Source of the DNA: Coenobita brevimanus
Taxonomy: Eukaryota > Arthropoda > Malacostraca > Decapoda > Coenobitidae
Length of the DNA stretch: 64,000 bases
Reading direction: 5' to 3'
Assembly: GCA_032717465.1 (NCBI GenBank)
Contig: CM064732.1
Span: 30,885,138 to 30,949,137 of the forward strand
The translations under genes were made by a program, and so were the position numbers. Below are positions 1 to 14,330 of this stretch, piece by piece (position 1 is the first letter of the stretch; each line of letters opens with the position of its first letter). The notes beneath the pieces were generated by a model, which had not been told where the DNA came from, ran no database searches, and saw nothing but the letters and a program-made list of their open reading frames with translations.

Positions 1-59
1 AGATAGTATGGTCGATGTATACATATACATATATACATTCATACACACACACACATAAC

Positions 60-2867
<2,808 letters not shown>

Positions 2868-2869
2868 TG

Positions 2870-2900
2870 TGCGTGTGTGTATGTGTGTGTGTGTGTGTGT
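2870..2900. repeat. (TG)n microsatellite
   Basis: Imperfect TG run that forms the tail side of the adjacent minus-strand SINE. Confidence 0.9.
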
Positions 2901-3148
2901 AATTCACCGGGTCGGTCAGGATCACTTGATGGTCGTGATTGTCAGCTTTTACCCTCCCGGAAGGGAGCTGAGAGCTCATATAGTCCGATCTAAGGGCAAG
3001 GCTGTGACCTTCACACACGCACACACCCGTCCCCTTGCTCAAGGGGGACAGTAACCACCCACTTCGTCAGTGAAACTTTTCGCAACCTGAGCGAGGCGCG
3101 AACTCCCGTCCACCAGTTGGCAAGCGGGAACGTTACCACTGCACCAGC

Positions 3149-3152
<4 letters not shown>
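2899..3152 (-). mobile_element. tRNA-derived SINE (minus strand)
   Basis: Read on the minus strand, the head at about 3152-3075 looks like the start of a tRNA. It has an A-box-like segment (CTGGTGCAGTGGTAACG) and, about 40 bases on, a B-box-like GAGTTCGCGCCTC. These are the internal RNA polymerase III promoter elements used by tRNA-derived SINEs. A non-tRNA body of about 170 bp follows and ends in an (AC)n tail. Both ends abut TG/AC microsatellites. No cloverleaf with paired acceptor arms is evident, so a functional tRNA is unlikely. No poly-A tail or target duplication was found. The SINE call rests on the two promoter boxes and their spacing. Confidence 0.6.

Positions 3153-3195
<43 letters not shown>
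3151..3195. repeat. (TG)n microsatellite
   Basis: About 22 TG units next to the 5' end of the SINE. Confidence 0.95.
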
Positions 3196-3196
<1 letters not shown>

Positions 3197-3952
3197 CAGT
3201 GCAAACATGTCTGACCTTTTCAAGCTCTGTTTTGTATTTCAGGTATAAAACTCTGTTGAGTTTATAAATATTTGTTCAATTTAATATTAAGTCCATCACT
3301 CAGATTACGTCATTCCATTTTATTCCTGCTGCTACCTGAGGAGATTCAGTGAAGCACCCCAGACCTACGGCAGTTCTTAGACTCTGACTCTTCCCGATAA
3401 CCTTGATCTTTGATTAGTTGTTCTAAAAATCGAATTCCTTAATCTAACATGACCCGCAACCCAATAACAGTTCTGATCCATTAGATTAAAGTGTTTAAGT
3501 TCTTGTTGCTATGTGACCTTGAGCTTTGACCTGCTCTCCTGAAAAAAAAGAATAATTTAATCTTTGGTAATCCTCAAAATATTCCATAAAGTTTGACTCA
3601 GATGGAATTGAAACTGCTAAAGGACCGAACATTTCACCTTGCTCGAAGGATTTATTGTTCTCATAACTGAATCACTTCATCGTTTCCTGTTTTTCAAGCT
3701 ACCAATTAAGTCGAGTAAAAAGCGAATCTCTACTGTTTGAGTTGAAACTGCCCTCGATCTGTGAGCTATGACCCTTTTTTCGACCAAATTTTGCGCACCG
3801 TTCTTCATGTGTTGTTCAGTCATTATTTCAGATTTGATACAACTGCATTTAGTACCTTTTCCACAATAATGTTACCAGACACAAAGATGAACTAACCAAA
3901 CCATATCTCGACCCGGACTTCAGCGCGTGGGTGTGAATATTGCACAGGCATG
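3196..3952. other. Unassigned DNA with GACC/TTTGACC-type degenerate repeats
   Basis: No coding frame. Short phrases such as 'acctt gatctttga', 'gaccttgagctttgacc' and 'gagctatgaccc' recur at irregular spacing. They recall the noncoding repeats at 18.75-19.3 kb and 42-47 kb. The relationship is weak and not demonstrated. Confidence 0.4.

Positions 3953-4027
<75 letters not shown>
3953..4027. repeat. (AC)n microsatellite
   Basis: About 36 AC units. The flanking pyrimidine-rich DNA to 4330 and the (CT)n at 4401-4433 give open but meaningless Ser/Leu/Pro frames. Confidence 0.96.
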
Positions 4028-4030
<3 letters not shown>

Positions 4031-4220
4031 GAGAGCGTGCGTGCGCGTCTTCCCAGATTACCTTCATCCCCTTCTCTGTTTTCCTTTCATCACTTCGCCC
4101 TGTCCGTCTCTCAGGCTTCCAATTCATCTCCCTCACCCCCTTTTTTCGTTCCCTTACTCACTCTCCGTCTCAGTTTCCTCACACCATCTCTCTCTCTGTC
4201 TCCTCCGTCTCTTTCTCCAT

Positions 4221-4251
<31 letters not shown>

Positions 4252-4397
4252 CCCCTTTCCGCTAGCTTCACTCTCTCCTTTGTTACCTTCCCTCTCCCCT
4301 TTCCGCCGCCCCCTCCCCCTCCCTGTCCTACCCTATGCAGATACAAATGATGATAAATGGACCCCTTGACATACTCGCAGTGCTAAATAATTACACC

Positions 4398-4433
<36 letters not shown>
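4028..4433. repeat. Polypyrimidine tract with (CT)n runs
   Basis: Strongly C/T-biased on the plus strand throughout, with pure CT runs at about 4228-4250 and 4401-4433. Low complexity accounts for the open frames here. Confidence 0.85.
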
Positions 4434-4435
<2 letters not shown>

Positions 4436-6369
4436 GGTGTTTGTGTCTCTCCATCATCATCATTGGTTATTACAACACTTTCTCTGTACCTGATATATTT
4501 CCACCTTTACACCTGATTTTTTTCTCTACTTCTTTTTCTTTATTCATCACATCTCTCTATGTGATTTATTTCCCATCTGATCTGTGTCCCTCTCTAGCTG
4601 ATTTATTCTCTGCTGAATTTTTCCAGCTGTTTTATCCCCATCTCTCCACCTGGTTTATTGATGACTTAATTAATTTCCACCTGTACCTAATTTATTCGTA
4701 TGTGCTTAATTCCCATCTTGTTTATTCCAACTTGACTCAATTTAATCTGCCCACGTGGTTAATCTTTAGCCTGATTTATTTCAATATTTCCATTTGATCT
4801 ACGAGTACGTGTCAAGTGGGGTTGGTGGAAGATTAGTGCCCCTCCCTGTAAAACAATTAGCTCTAAGCCCTTGGCCACCCCGTTTGGGATACATGGCGTC
4901 TGGCATTGAATGAATGAAATGAATCTACGAGTATTCACACCTGGTTAAATGATCTCAACGTCTTACCACCCGATTTCTCCTCACCACCCCACATGACTTA
5001 TTCTTTGCTTGGTTTATTCCTAACCGACTTTCCACCTGAACAACTTCGTACTTTCTCTCAGTCTGATGAATGTCTTTCTTTTTAGACATATAAAATATGT
5101 TTCATTAGCATATCTCGTTTCGGAAAAAAAAAGAAAAAAAAAGAGAAATATACAAACTGATTTATGGAGGCGAGGTAAGCGCACTATTAGCGGGAAATTT
5201 AACACAGACTCACTTCACTTCCATGACCTACTGTTATCAGCACACGATTTTATTAAAAATTTGGATGCTTTTCGTAATGGATAATTATAGCCTTCGTTAT
5301 CCCCTTCACCACGAAGGGACTTTTCTTGTCTGGATAAAATCAACAGGAAGTAGCAAGGGTAACAAAATAAACATTATGAATAAAAAATATAAAGAAGGAT
5401 CATAAAATATAAGAATAATTGTTCTATAGGAGTTGCTCCTTTTACTTAACACCTTCACCACGGTAACGGCTTGTCTATTACATTCTTTCTATCTAAGGGC
5501 GATTTCATTCAGCATATGGGAGACATATCGAAATGCTGAGACTAAATGTATATTTCTACTCTTCATAACCAAAACCCGTCTCCAAGATGAGCAAAATTGG
5601 CTGTCGGTAGATTAATTAAACTATAAATTATGTGAGTAAATATGTTGCCTCTGATGAGTGAAATCCGATACCGTGTTGGATTTCTTACTATTTTTATGCA
5701 GTACCTAAAGTTCAAGGCAAAATATTACGTCCTATACATTGTCATGCTATTATATGCAATGCCGAGTTTTGCTTTAGGCAATGTGTGGCACGAGACCTGT
5801 TTGTACACGTATATTTCCACACGCACAACACCACTCCCTTTCTTTATTCACTATCGTTCAGCTTAAGAACTTGAAATGTAATAGCTCACTTCCCCAAATT
5901 CACTTACGCGCTTGGCATAATCCCTAGGACAGGTAGTGTATGGAGAGAACATTTTTTTTTTTCTTATCTGCCAATTTGTGTTAGGCATGGAAAAGAATTT
6001 CTGGGCATTTCATGTGCAGTAGTGCTTGTTTTCAAACATGTCGGTTGCATAGATTTTCCGTATATTGTCCTTCCTCTCTTTTGTGTTGCGTGGACGGCTA
6101 CGATATGGATGTATTAATTAACCATGCAAGGAAAGGATGTAAACAAGTAGGCAATATTAAGGTCGTCATATGGTAATTTTGGGAAGCAGAAAGTGATGTA
6201 GGTCAGACACTGGTAAAGCTGACTGAAATATCGCGGTAACACACGAGAATTTTAAACTGAACTGAAGTCAGTAATGGATTGCACCAGGTATCAGTGACCG
6301 TATGGCTCGAATTCAAAGCAAAAAATACATGACTAGTAATGGAACAGAAACCAAGAAGGCGATGTAGCA
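4434..6369. other. Unassigned AT-rich DNA
   Basis: Nothing recognisable as coding. From 4440 to 4800 the plus strand carries a degenerate 'CCACCTG..TTATT' phrase repeated about every 40-60 bases, probably a very old tandem repeat. Bases 4814-4862 resemble 12708-12758 (both contain TTAGTGCCCCTCCC and a following AAAACAA), a short dispersed repeat. Confidence 0.5.
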
Positions 6370-6815
6370 GTGGTCTTGGCGTAGAAGTAGCCTTCACGTA
6401 AATGTGGTCTTGGTGCAGAGGCGGTCTTAGCGTTGAAACGGTCTTGGCGTAGATGAGGTCTTGGCGTTCAAGTGGCCTTGGCGCAGAAGTGGCATTGACG
6501 TTGAAGTGGTGTTAGCGTGGAAGTGGTGCTAGCGTGGAAATGGTCTTGGCGTTCAAGTGGGCTTGGTGTAAAAGTGGCACTGGCGTTGAAGTGGTATTGC
6601 TGTGGAAGTGGTCTTGACTTTGAAGTGGTCTTGAGTAGAAGTGGCTTTGGAGTTGAAGTGGTCTTGGCGTCGAAGTGGTCTTGGCTCAGACATGGTCTTG
6701 ACATTGAAGTGGTATTGGTGTTGACGTGGTATTGGTGTTGAAATGGTTTGGCAATGAAAGTACTTGGTGATGAAGCTGCTTGGCGTTAAAGTGGCATGGC
6801 GATGAAGTGACTTGA
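6370..6815. repeat. GTCTTGGCGTTGAAGTG minisatellite
   Basis: Imperfect tandem array with a unit of about 18 bases. 'GGTCTTGGCGT' alternates with 'GAAGTGG' more than 20 times, with substitutions and half-units. The short frames on both strands are periodic by-products of a unit divisible by three and have no family resemblance. Confidence 0.85.
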
Positions 6816-7883
6816 TTGGTCAGTTGGTCGAAAGGCAGAAAGGAGGAAGGGTCGACATCAACGAGAAATTCTTAAACTATTCATGCCATGAAAATAAGTG
6901 AATAGAGGGAAAATAAAGGCCAGAAGAAACACAGTATTATTAAGAAGTGAGGAAGGACAAAAGAGAAGAGAAAGACTGGAGACAAAAGGCTTGTTTTATT
7001 CGCCTCTTCTGACAAGTAGAGATACTGGAAAAGTAATCTTTCCCCCTCCCCAACTCCCGAGGGGGGGGTTATGAGAAATTTAAGTACATAATATGTGGAG
7101 TACCCTGTACAAAACTTACTTTCACTACATTAGGCTACATGTACGTTCATGGCCATCCAATCATCCTTTAATTCTTTAACACAAAGATAAATAAAACAGT
7201 ACGTAACTGTACACTTGGGTTTGGCAGGAAGATTGTGCGGTAATTACTCACGTAGCTCCAACAACGAGGAAACATGCTACTGTGTGTTGCTTCGGCTACG
7301 TCTGCATTTTGTAGTGCGGTGTGTGTGTTTCCCGGTGTGGCATGTGGCATTTCCTTCTCTCGCACTGGACTGCCACATATTCCAGGCTCCCTCGTACCAC
7401 CACATACGGATGTGGACAATAATGCCATTCCATCTCTTTGCTGATTAGTTTATAAAACTCTTACATATTTTGATATATTTGCTGGACTATGAACTTCATA
7501 GAAATACGTCGTAATTATTGTTCATAGTCTCGTTATGTATCATAACGAAGTGAATCGATTTTTACGTCCTCAACTTTATAGGCTACCTAATCACACAAGT
7601 TAGTGTGAAGCTTTCGAACAATAAAGACGGTGGCTGCTGCAAAATGCCCACAAATTCTGCCTAATATTGGTAAATCTGCTTTACTGAAAATCTCATGATA
7701 TCGACTGTTGTTGACATTTCCTAGTCGGTGTTCACAGTAACGTACGCTTTGTGAGCGTGTGACGAGCAAGCAAGCGTTTTTACATACGCTTGTCATCATA
7801 ATTTCATACTCGTGAGGCAGTTGAACAATAGTAAAAGAATAATTGCGCTTAACTATTTACTTTCCAATGTTTTCCCTTTCTCA

Positions 7884-7885
<2 letters not shown>
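6816..7885. other. Unassigned DNA
   Basis: No coding frame with a recognisable domain and no repeat detected by eye, apart from short poly-purine stretches at 6895-6990. Confidence 0.5.

Positions 7886-7886
<1 letters not shown>

Positions 7887-7959
<73 letters not shown>
7887..7959. repeat. (CA)n microsatellite
   Basis: About 36 CA units, flanked downstream by ACGCGCGTGCGC. Confidence 0.97.
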
Positions 7960-7963
<4 letters not shown>

Positions 7964-8039
7964 CCCACGCGCGTGCGCAAGTAACACATAAAACTGAAAA
8001 TAACTCATACCTCGCATGTGCCAGTTTCATAGTGCTTCA

Positions 8040-8355
8040 AATCGATTTCATGGTGGAGCATGTCAACTGAAGCCCTCAGTACATTCAAGCTGGGATTCCA
8101 AGAGGTTTCTTTTGCGCCATGAGTAAATACATAGCTAAAACAAAATTTATTGAATGTATCTACTACCTGCTGAAAGAATCACTTGTCTGTCATACATAGT
8201 AGAAAAGTTATTAGCCTCTGAAAACCACTGCGGTCGGGCCGTGTCATGTCAGGCAGGGCCGGTTCCGGTCGGGCCACTCACTCCTCAGCTAAATGTAAAC
8301 ATCACTTCGCTGTGCTTGCACACTTCACTTGCTGTGCTCGCTCGCTCGTAATTAT
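8040..8355 (+). repeat. Left arm of a long inverted repeat
   Basis: The reverse complement of 9436-9742 can be aligned along nearly the whole arm. Shared landmarks in order are ATCGATTTCAT/TTCGATTTCAT, AAGCCCTCAG, AGCTAAAACAAAATT, GAATGTATCTACTAC, GCTGAAAGAATC, CTGAAAACCA, TCGGGCCGTGTC, GTAAACATC and CTCGCT. Identity is roughly 75-80 percent by eye. The GC-rich inner part (8230-8350) contains repeated CGGGCC and GCTCGCTCG. The arms enclose about 1.1 kb. It could be a DNA transposon with long terminal inverted repeats or a fold-back element. No transposase frame is visible inside. Confidence 0.75.
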
Positions 8356-8897
8356 TGAAATATTTAAAATCTTACGGGCATCACGACTTGTTATGGTCTG
8401 TTCTTTTATATATCTATATCTAGCTAGATGCCTTAAACTCGTAGATGGCGGCCACTAAAATTTTTCTTCCACTTTGCCCTGTACTCTGCTGTCAGGTAAC
8501 CCTTGATTTCACACCACTCACTCATATACCACTCCAATTCATCCTCGGTCTCCCCCTCCCTCCTCTTCATTTATCTGCCTCACATATACTCTCCTAGTTA
8601 ATCAGTCACTCTCTGGTCGCTTCACATGACCAAAGTACAACCCGCAAGACTTTCCATCACAGCCACATCGCCAGCACATCATCAGGCCCTCCACTGCGCA
8701 ATACTGTTTGTTGGGGTGTGCCCAAAGAACGACAACGGTTGCTGCTGATTTATACGAGCCAATACTTCTCCTTTCATACCGTGCCCTGTCGACAGTTCCT
8801 CGCCAACTCCTCCTTTGTCTTGTTCACAGTCCATCTATTTCTGAGTAACGACGTGCCGCTACCTCCTGCACTTAGAAGGCGCACACGTGTGCGTGTG

Positions 8898-8974
<77 letters not shown>

Positions 8975-9435
8975 ATTCAAAACCGGTCATAAACCTTTCG
9001 ACATCACTGACTGGTTATGATTGCGAAGATTAATTTTGATGGATAACAATAACACTGGCGTTAATTTTATTTGTGTTACGGCAGATTTCTGTATTTTAGC
9101 ATTCATATCTTTTGTGGAAGAGCTATGCTGCATATCTGTACTTCAGTGTAAGTAATATGTATGCCATACTGTATAGCTACTTGTATAATGTAGCTGCAGG
9201 AATGCACTGTATAACCGTTAAGACATCTGTTGTGGCTAACAAAGAGTTGTACAATCCCAGCACATTCTGACTGGCTCTGACCTATTTGCACTCTCCCAGT
9301 GAGTGGCAGCTCACACTCCAAACACCTGTACTATTCAGCTCAATAATTTCTACTCTGAGTCTGCTTCACCACCTGTACCAGTAGCCTCCTGTGACCCTGT
9401 GACTCGTGCTGTTTATAGCTATTTGCTTCTCGCCA
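8356..9435. other. Spacer of the long inverted repeat
   Basis: No recognisable gene. It contains a long (TG)n microsatellite at 8900-8972. The remaining sequence shows no transposase motif in any frame. Confidence 0.5.
8900..8972. repeat. (TG)n microsatellite
   Basis: About 36 TG units inside the spacer of the long inverted repeat. Confidence 0.97.
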
Positions 9436-9742
9436 TTGTTCCTATTACTACAAGCAAGCGAGCGCAGCGAGCGAAGCGATGTTTACGGTACGTTCAGATG
9501 AAAAATGAACGACCCAGCCCGGCCCAACACGACACGGCCCGATCACGATGGTTTTCAGACTAGTAACTTCGCTACTATGTGAGACAGAGAAGAGATTCTT
9601 TCAGCGTGTAGTAGATACATTCAATCAATTTTGTTTTAGCTATATATTCACTCATGAGACCAAAGAAATCTCATGGAATCTCATCTTTCCAGAGGAATGT
9701 GCTGAGGGCTTAAATTGACTTGCTTCACTATGAAATCGAATG
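9436..9742 (-). repeat. Right arm of a long inverted repeat
   Basis: Inverted partner of 8040-8355, with the landmarks in reverse order: AGCGAGCGAAGCGATGTTTAC, GACACGGCCCGATC, GGTTTTCAG, GTAGTAGATACATTC, AATTTTGTTTTAGCT, TGAGGGCTT and ATGAAATCGAA. Outside these ends the flanks no longer match. Confidence 0.75.
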
Positions 9743-10357
9743 AAAAAAGATTTCCTGTTGTAACACTACGTTTTCTTGCATAAATTCTAACAATTAAATA
9801 TCGGATATCACACTCATTGTTTTACATGAACGTTTTTTCTATGTTTAGAGAGTGAAATCAACAATGGTAATCACCCCATTTCTGGGTTTTGTCATTCCAT
9901 CAATAGCCAATCGTTTGCCGAGGCAATTTGTTGACAAGTCGGGAGTAGATAATTGAAAATTGCATCTGTGATAAATGCTACGGTGCCTCGTTATATGCAC
10001 ATCCAAAGAGAAAACGTGAAAGAGAATAAATGTGAGAAAGTAACTATTCTGGCTCAGTTATTCTTCTCTTATTGTTCAACAACCTCACAAGAAATGTTGA
10101 AAGTTTACATCAAGATAAAATTACCATGATAAGCGTATGTACAAACTCTTGCTCGCTCGTCACGCGCTCAGAAAGCGCACTTCACTGATTTAGCACTAAT
10201 GGTGCAACATGAAGCTCCGAAACGTCTTGAAAATAAAGAAAATGTTGGTAGCTACGCTGGTTTTGCCCTTCCTAGTGAGGATAAGCCTCCAGGAGGGGAA
10301 GCCCATACTTGAGGTTATATCGGTATATCTATATGTCAATGAATCTACAGTTTATTC
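9743..10357. other. Unassigned AT-rich DNA
   Basis: No gene or repeat recognised. A GC-rich patch 'GCTCGCTCGTCACGCGCTC' at about 10150 resembles the inner part of the preceding inverted-repeat arms. Confidence 0.4.
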
Positions 10358-11334
<977 letters not shown>

Positions 11335-11404
11335 CCTCCCCACAAAGAAAAAAGAAATTTACAAAGGAAATTTCTTATTACTCTAAAACAATCTGTACAT
11401 GGCA

Positions 11405-11712
11405 TTACAGAACATGCAAATGTCTTTCCTAATGTTACAAAACATGAGATCTCCCTAGCACGCTCAGTCATAGGTACTTGCCAGTATCCCTTTAACAAAT
11501 CAAACTTTACTTATGTACCTAGCCTTTCCGATCTTGTCTATGCAATCTTCCACACGAGGGAGAGGGTAAGTGTCTGTTTTGGTTATCTGATTAACACGTC
11601 TGTAGTCAATGCAAAGCCTCTGTGACCCACCTGGCTTAGGGACTAGAGTGACAGGAGAACTCCACTCGCTCTGACAGCTCAATCATCTTGTGGTCAACAG
11701 GTAGCCAAATGG
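11405..11712 (-). pseudogene. Gypsy reverse-transcriptase fragment, copy 1
   Basis: The minus strand from about 11682 to 11500 encodes the start of an LTR-retrotransposon (Ty3/Gypsy) reverse transcriptase. It shows the segment SPVTLVPKPGGS, then CIDYRRVNQITKTDTYPLP, ending in a 'DCIDKIGKARYISK' segment. This is the fingers region before catalytic motif A in Gypsy polymerases. Downstream polymerase, RNase H and integrase are missing: 11335-11500 goes almost directly from the purine tract to RT, so most of the pol gene is deleted. Bases 11405-11712 are repeated at 11714-12015. Family assignment is firm. Activity is excluded by the truncation. Confidence 0.85.
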
Positions 11713-11713
11713 T

Positions 11714-12290
11714 ACAGAAACATGCAAATGTCTTTCCTAATGCGTGTACAGACTGATCGACAGCGGCAAGGATAATTTGAGTATCCCTTTAACAAATCAA
11801 ACTTTACTTAGGCCTAGCCTTTCCGATCTTGTCTATGCAATCTTCCACACGAGGGAGAGGGTAAGTGTCTGTTTTGGTTATCTGATTAACACGTCTGTAG
11901 TCAATGCAAAGCCTCTGGTGACCCACCTACTTAGGGACTAGAGTGACAGTGGAGAACTCCACTCAGCTCTGACAGGGCTCAATCATCTTGTGGTCCAACA
12001 GGTGAAGCCAAGCTCCTTCTGGATGAGAGGAACTTTCTACTGGGTTCACACGGTAAGGAGGCAATTTAGCTGGTTTCTTATGCGTCTCCAACATCGACAT
12101 CATGCATCAACACAGTGGTTCTTCCTGGAGTAGCATGGAACACTTGCGGGTACTCCTGTAAAATGCTCGGAAAACTCCTGCCTTTCCTTGGGAGGTAGAT
12201 GAGAAAAGCTTAGTCTGGAGATCATTCATGATATCAGGATTTCTTCCTCAAACAATACACTCCTGTATAGACCGGCGATCCATGCTGAAT
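11714..12290 (-). pseudogene. Gypsy reverse-transcriptase fragment, copy 2, plus upstream pol remnant
   Basis: A second copy of the 11.4-11.7 kb segment at a period of about 309 bases. It encodes the same RT fingers region on the minus strand but is broken into several frames by single-base differences. Bases 12000-12290 continue upstream (on the minus strand) with pieces that fit the protease-to-RT linker of Gypsy elements, including a 'PYRVNP' segment read across frames. The two copies differ chiefly by one- and two-base insertions or deletions, for example after CAAAGCCTCTG and inside GTGACAG-GGAG. Real tandem duplication and a collapsed or unpolished long-read artefact are both possible. 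Confidence 0.7.
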
Positions 12291-12407
12291 AAACTCCAAG
12301 TAGTGAAGTGTGAGATCGTCAACACGCCACCAGCGAACCAACCCTGTGACGAAAGCAACAATATTATAAAATCCCTTAGGTGTTTGTACCCCACTCTGTA
12401 TACTGTA

Positions 12408-12534
<127 letters not shown>

Positions 12535-12561
12535 GTATGTGGTAGGTGGGGGCACCCACCA

Positions 12562-12672
12562 TTCACCCACTTAGTGTAGCGCTACTCTATTTAGGTAGCT
12601 CTACACTGAGTGGGAAGCCAAATGATTTCTTGTAAACCAGGAAATCATTTACAACGCTGGGTGGTAACCTTA
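12562..12672 (+). repeat. Hairpin repeat K, copy 1
   Basis: Contains the inverted repeat AAATGATTTC...GAAATCATTT (11-base loop) followed by GCTGGGTGGTAACC. The minus strand of 16908-17012 has the equivalent AAATGGTTTC...GAAACCATTT followed by GCTGGGTGGTAACCATATAA. The upstream GTAGCGCTAC-type palindrome and a TACACTG-GTG segment also match. A dispersed noncoding repeat of unknown class. Confidence 0.65.
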
Positions 12673-12819
12673 TAACTAACCAACACGTGTTTCCTACGTG
12701 ACAGCAAATGGGTTGGCAGAGGGTTAGTGCCCCTCCCCGGAAAACAACTAACAGTACGAAAAAAGAAGCATCGAACCAGGATTAACCAACAGGTGACGAC
12801 TAAGGACCGAACAAAGGAA

Positions 12820-13610
12820 ATGGTACGGATTGTGACATGGATTGTAAGGGGTGAGAAAGATGGGGTGAAAAAAGAGAGAGATTGTCCAGGTGCTTGAGGA
12901 TGCAAAAGTAGAGGTACGAGTATATGGAATAACTGAGACAAAATGAAAAGTGAGACTGTGAGAGAATGGGAGTGTGGGTGGGGTATATGCGCGTGAGTGG
13001 GTGAGAATGAGAGGGTAAAAGGAATGTGTATTGTTGTGTGCAAGAGATGGAAGGAGAACATAAGATAGTACGGATCCGTATGGTCAAAGAATGTAGGTAA
13101 GACTGAAAGTTGGACTACAAGTGTGAGAGGATGTGTGTGTGTATGCGCCAATGCAAGATCGTGCAAGTTGAGTGAAACAAGAGCTCTGGACAACTGTGGA
13201 AACGTGCACGAAAAAGTTTGAAAGGAATGAGAGAGTGTTTTTGATTGAGATGTGAATGGAAAAGAAGGAAATGTGAAAGTGGATGGAGTAGTTGGTGAGT
13301 GGGGCGTGCCTGCAGATGTGGATGAGAGTGGTAGTGCTCTAGTGGACATTAGTGCAGGAAGGGGGTTGGTGAAAGCCAATACCCTCTTTTGACACTAAAT
13401 GATATACAGGTATACGTGGATACGTGGCGAGTGATGAGAAGGGTGGGTGGTGAACTGAATGAATGGAAGGCAATGATTGATTATGTGTGTGTGTGGATGA
13501 TAGAATGAGAAGGTTTGTAATGGATGCAGGAGCATAAAGAGATCGGAGGAGTGGACTTTCTGACCACAACTTGGTGGTAGTGAAAGTCAAGGTTCAAATG
13601 AAATTGAGGT
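12820..13610 (+). pseudogene. LINE A endonuclease domain, broken
   Basis: Translation across frames gives the pieces of an exonuclease-endonuclease-phosphatase fold (the target-nicking domain of LINEs). A degraded 'V-VYAPMQ' motif lies near 13140, a DVNGKEGNVKVDGVVGEWG segment with the Asp-x-Asn pair lies near 13240, and a 'DYVCVDDR...FLTTTWW' region corresponding to the final SDHN-type histidine motif lies near 13475-13575. At least five frameshifts or stops separate these pieces. It cannot make a working nuclease. Confidence 0.7.
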
Positions 13611-14210
13611 GGAGGAGAAGGGAAGCACAGGAGGAAGTAGTCCATACAAGGAGGGTAGGAAGGTTGCAAGAGATGGAGAAAAAGGCAGAATATAAGAGAG
13701 AAGTGGAGGAGCGATTGCGTAAATATGATTTGGAGCAGATGGGGGATGTGGAAGATGTGTGAAAGATATTCACAAAAGAAATCTGTGCAGCATGTGAGGG
13801 GGTGTGTGGAGTGAAGAGAAGACAAAAGGGAGTGCAAGGAAGAGCATGGTGGAATGAAGGGGTGAGACAGGTTGTGGCGCAAAAGAAGAAAGGATAAAGT
13901 GAGTGGATGAGAGACAGGGGCGTGGAGGAAGTTAAGAGACAGAAGAGAGAAAGAAAGAAATGAAAAGATTAGTAAGAGAGAGTATGAAGAGAGTGGATGA
14001 GGAATTTGGAAGAAATTTGAGTGTAAAGTGGAGGGAATGTAGAAAAATGTTCTGGAAAGAGGTAGAGAGAGTTAGACAGGGTGATAAAGACGTAAGTCGG
14101 GAAGTGAAAGATCAAACTGGTATATTGCTAGTGGAGAAGGGAGAAAAAGTGAGTAGATGGAGAGAACACTTTATGGAATTGTTGAACATAAAGAATGAAA
14201 GTAATGTGAC
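13611..14210 (+). pseudogene. LINE A linker between endonuclease and RT
   Basis: Two charged, helix-rich frames (13571-13762 and 13960-14210) carry WRRREAQEE-, WWNEGVRQ- and SRWREHF-type segments. Family members have the latter just before the RT fingers. A stop at 13760 and a frame change near 13900 break it. The tract 14209-14330, starting with poly-T, does not fit the LINE protein and may be a small insertion. Confidence 0.65.
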
Positions 14211-14330
14211 TATAATTTTTTTTGTTTTGTGTCCGACTCTGGGCATAGGCTTCACAGCCTGCTCCCAAGGCCCAGTAGTCTTCCTACATTCCATACACCT
14301 CTACATGTGGCTGGGAATGGCTGGGGTGAG

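Noticed and set aside
3940..4350. Long open frames across microsatellites (also 12234-12566, 25767-26273, 29143-29460, 36369-36914, 50454-50891)
   Set aside because: They consist of dipeptide or single-residue runs dictated by TA, TG, GA or triplet repeats, with no flanking domain.
12645..13379. 244-codon minus-strand frame opposite LINE A endonuclease
   Set aside because: It is the antisense of a purine-biased LINE coding region; the plus strand carries the recognisable endonuclease pieces.
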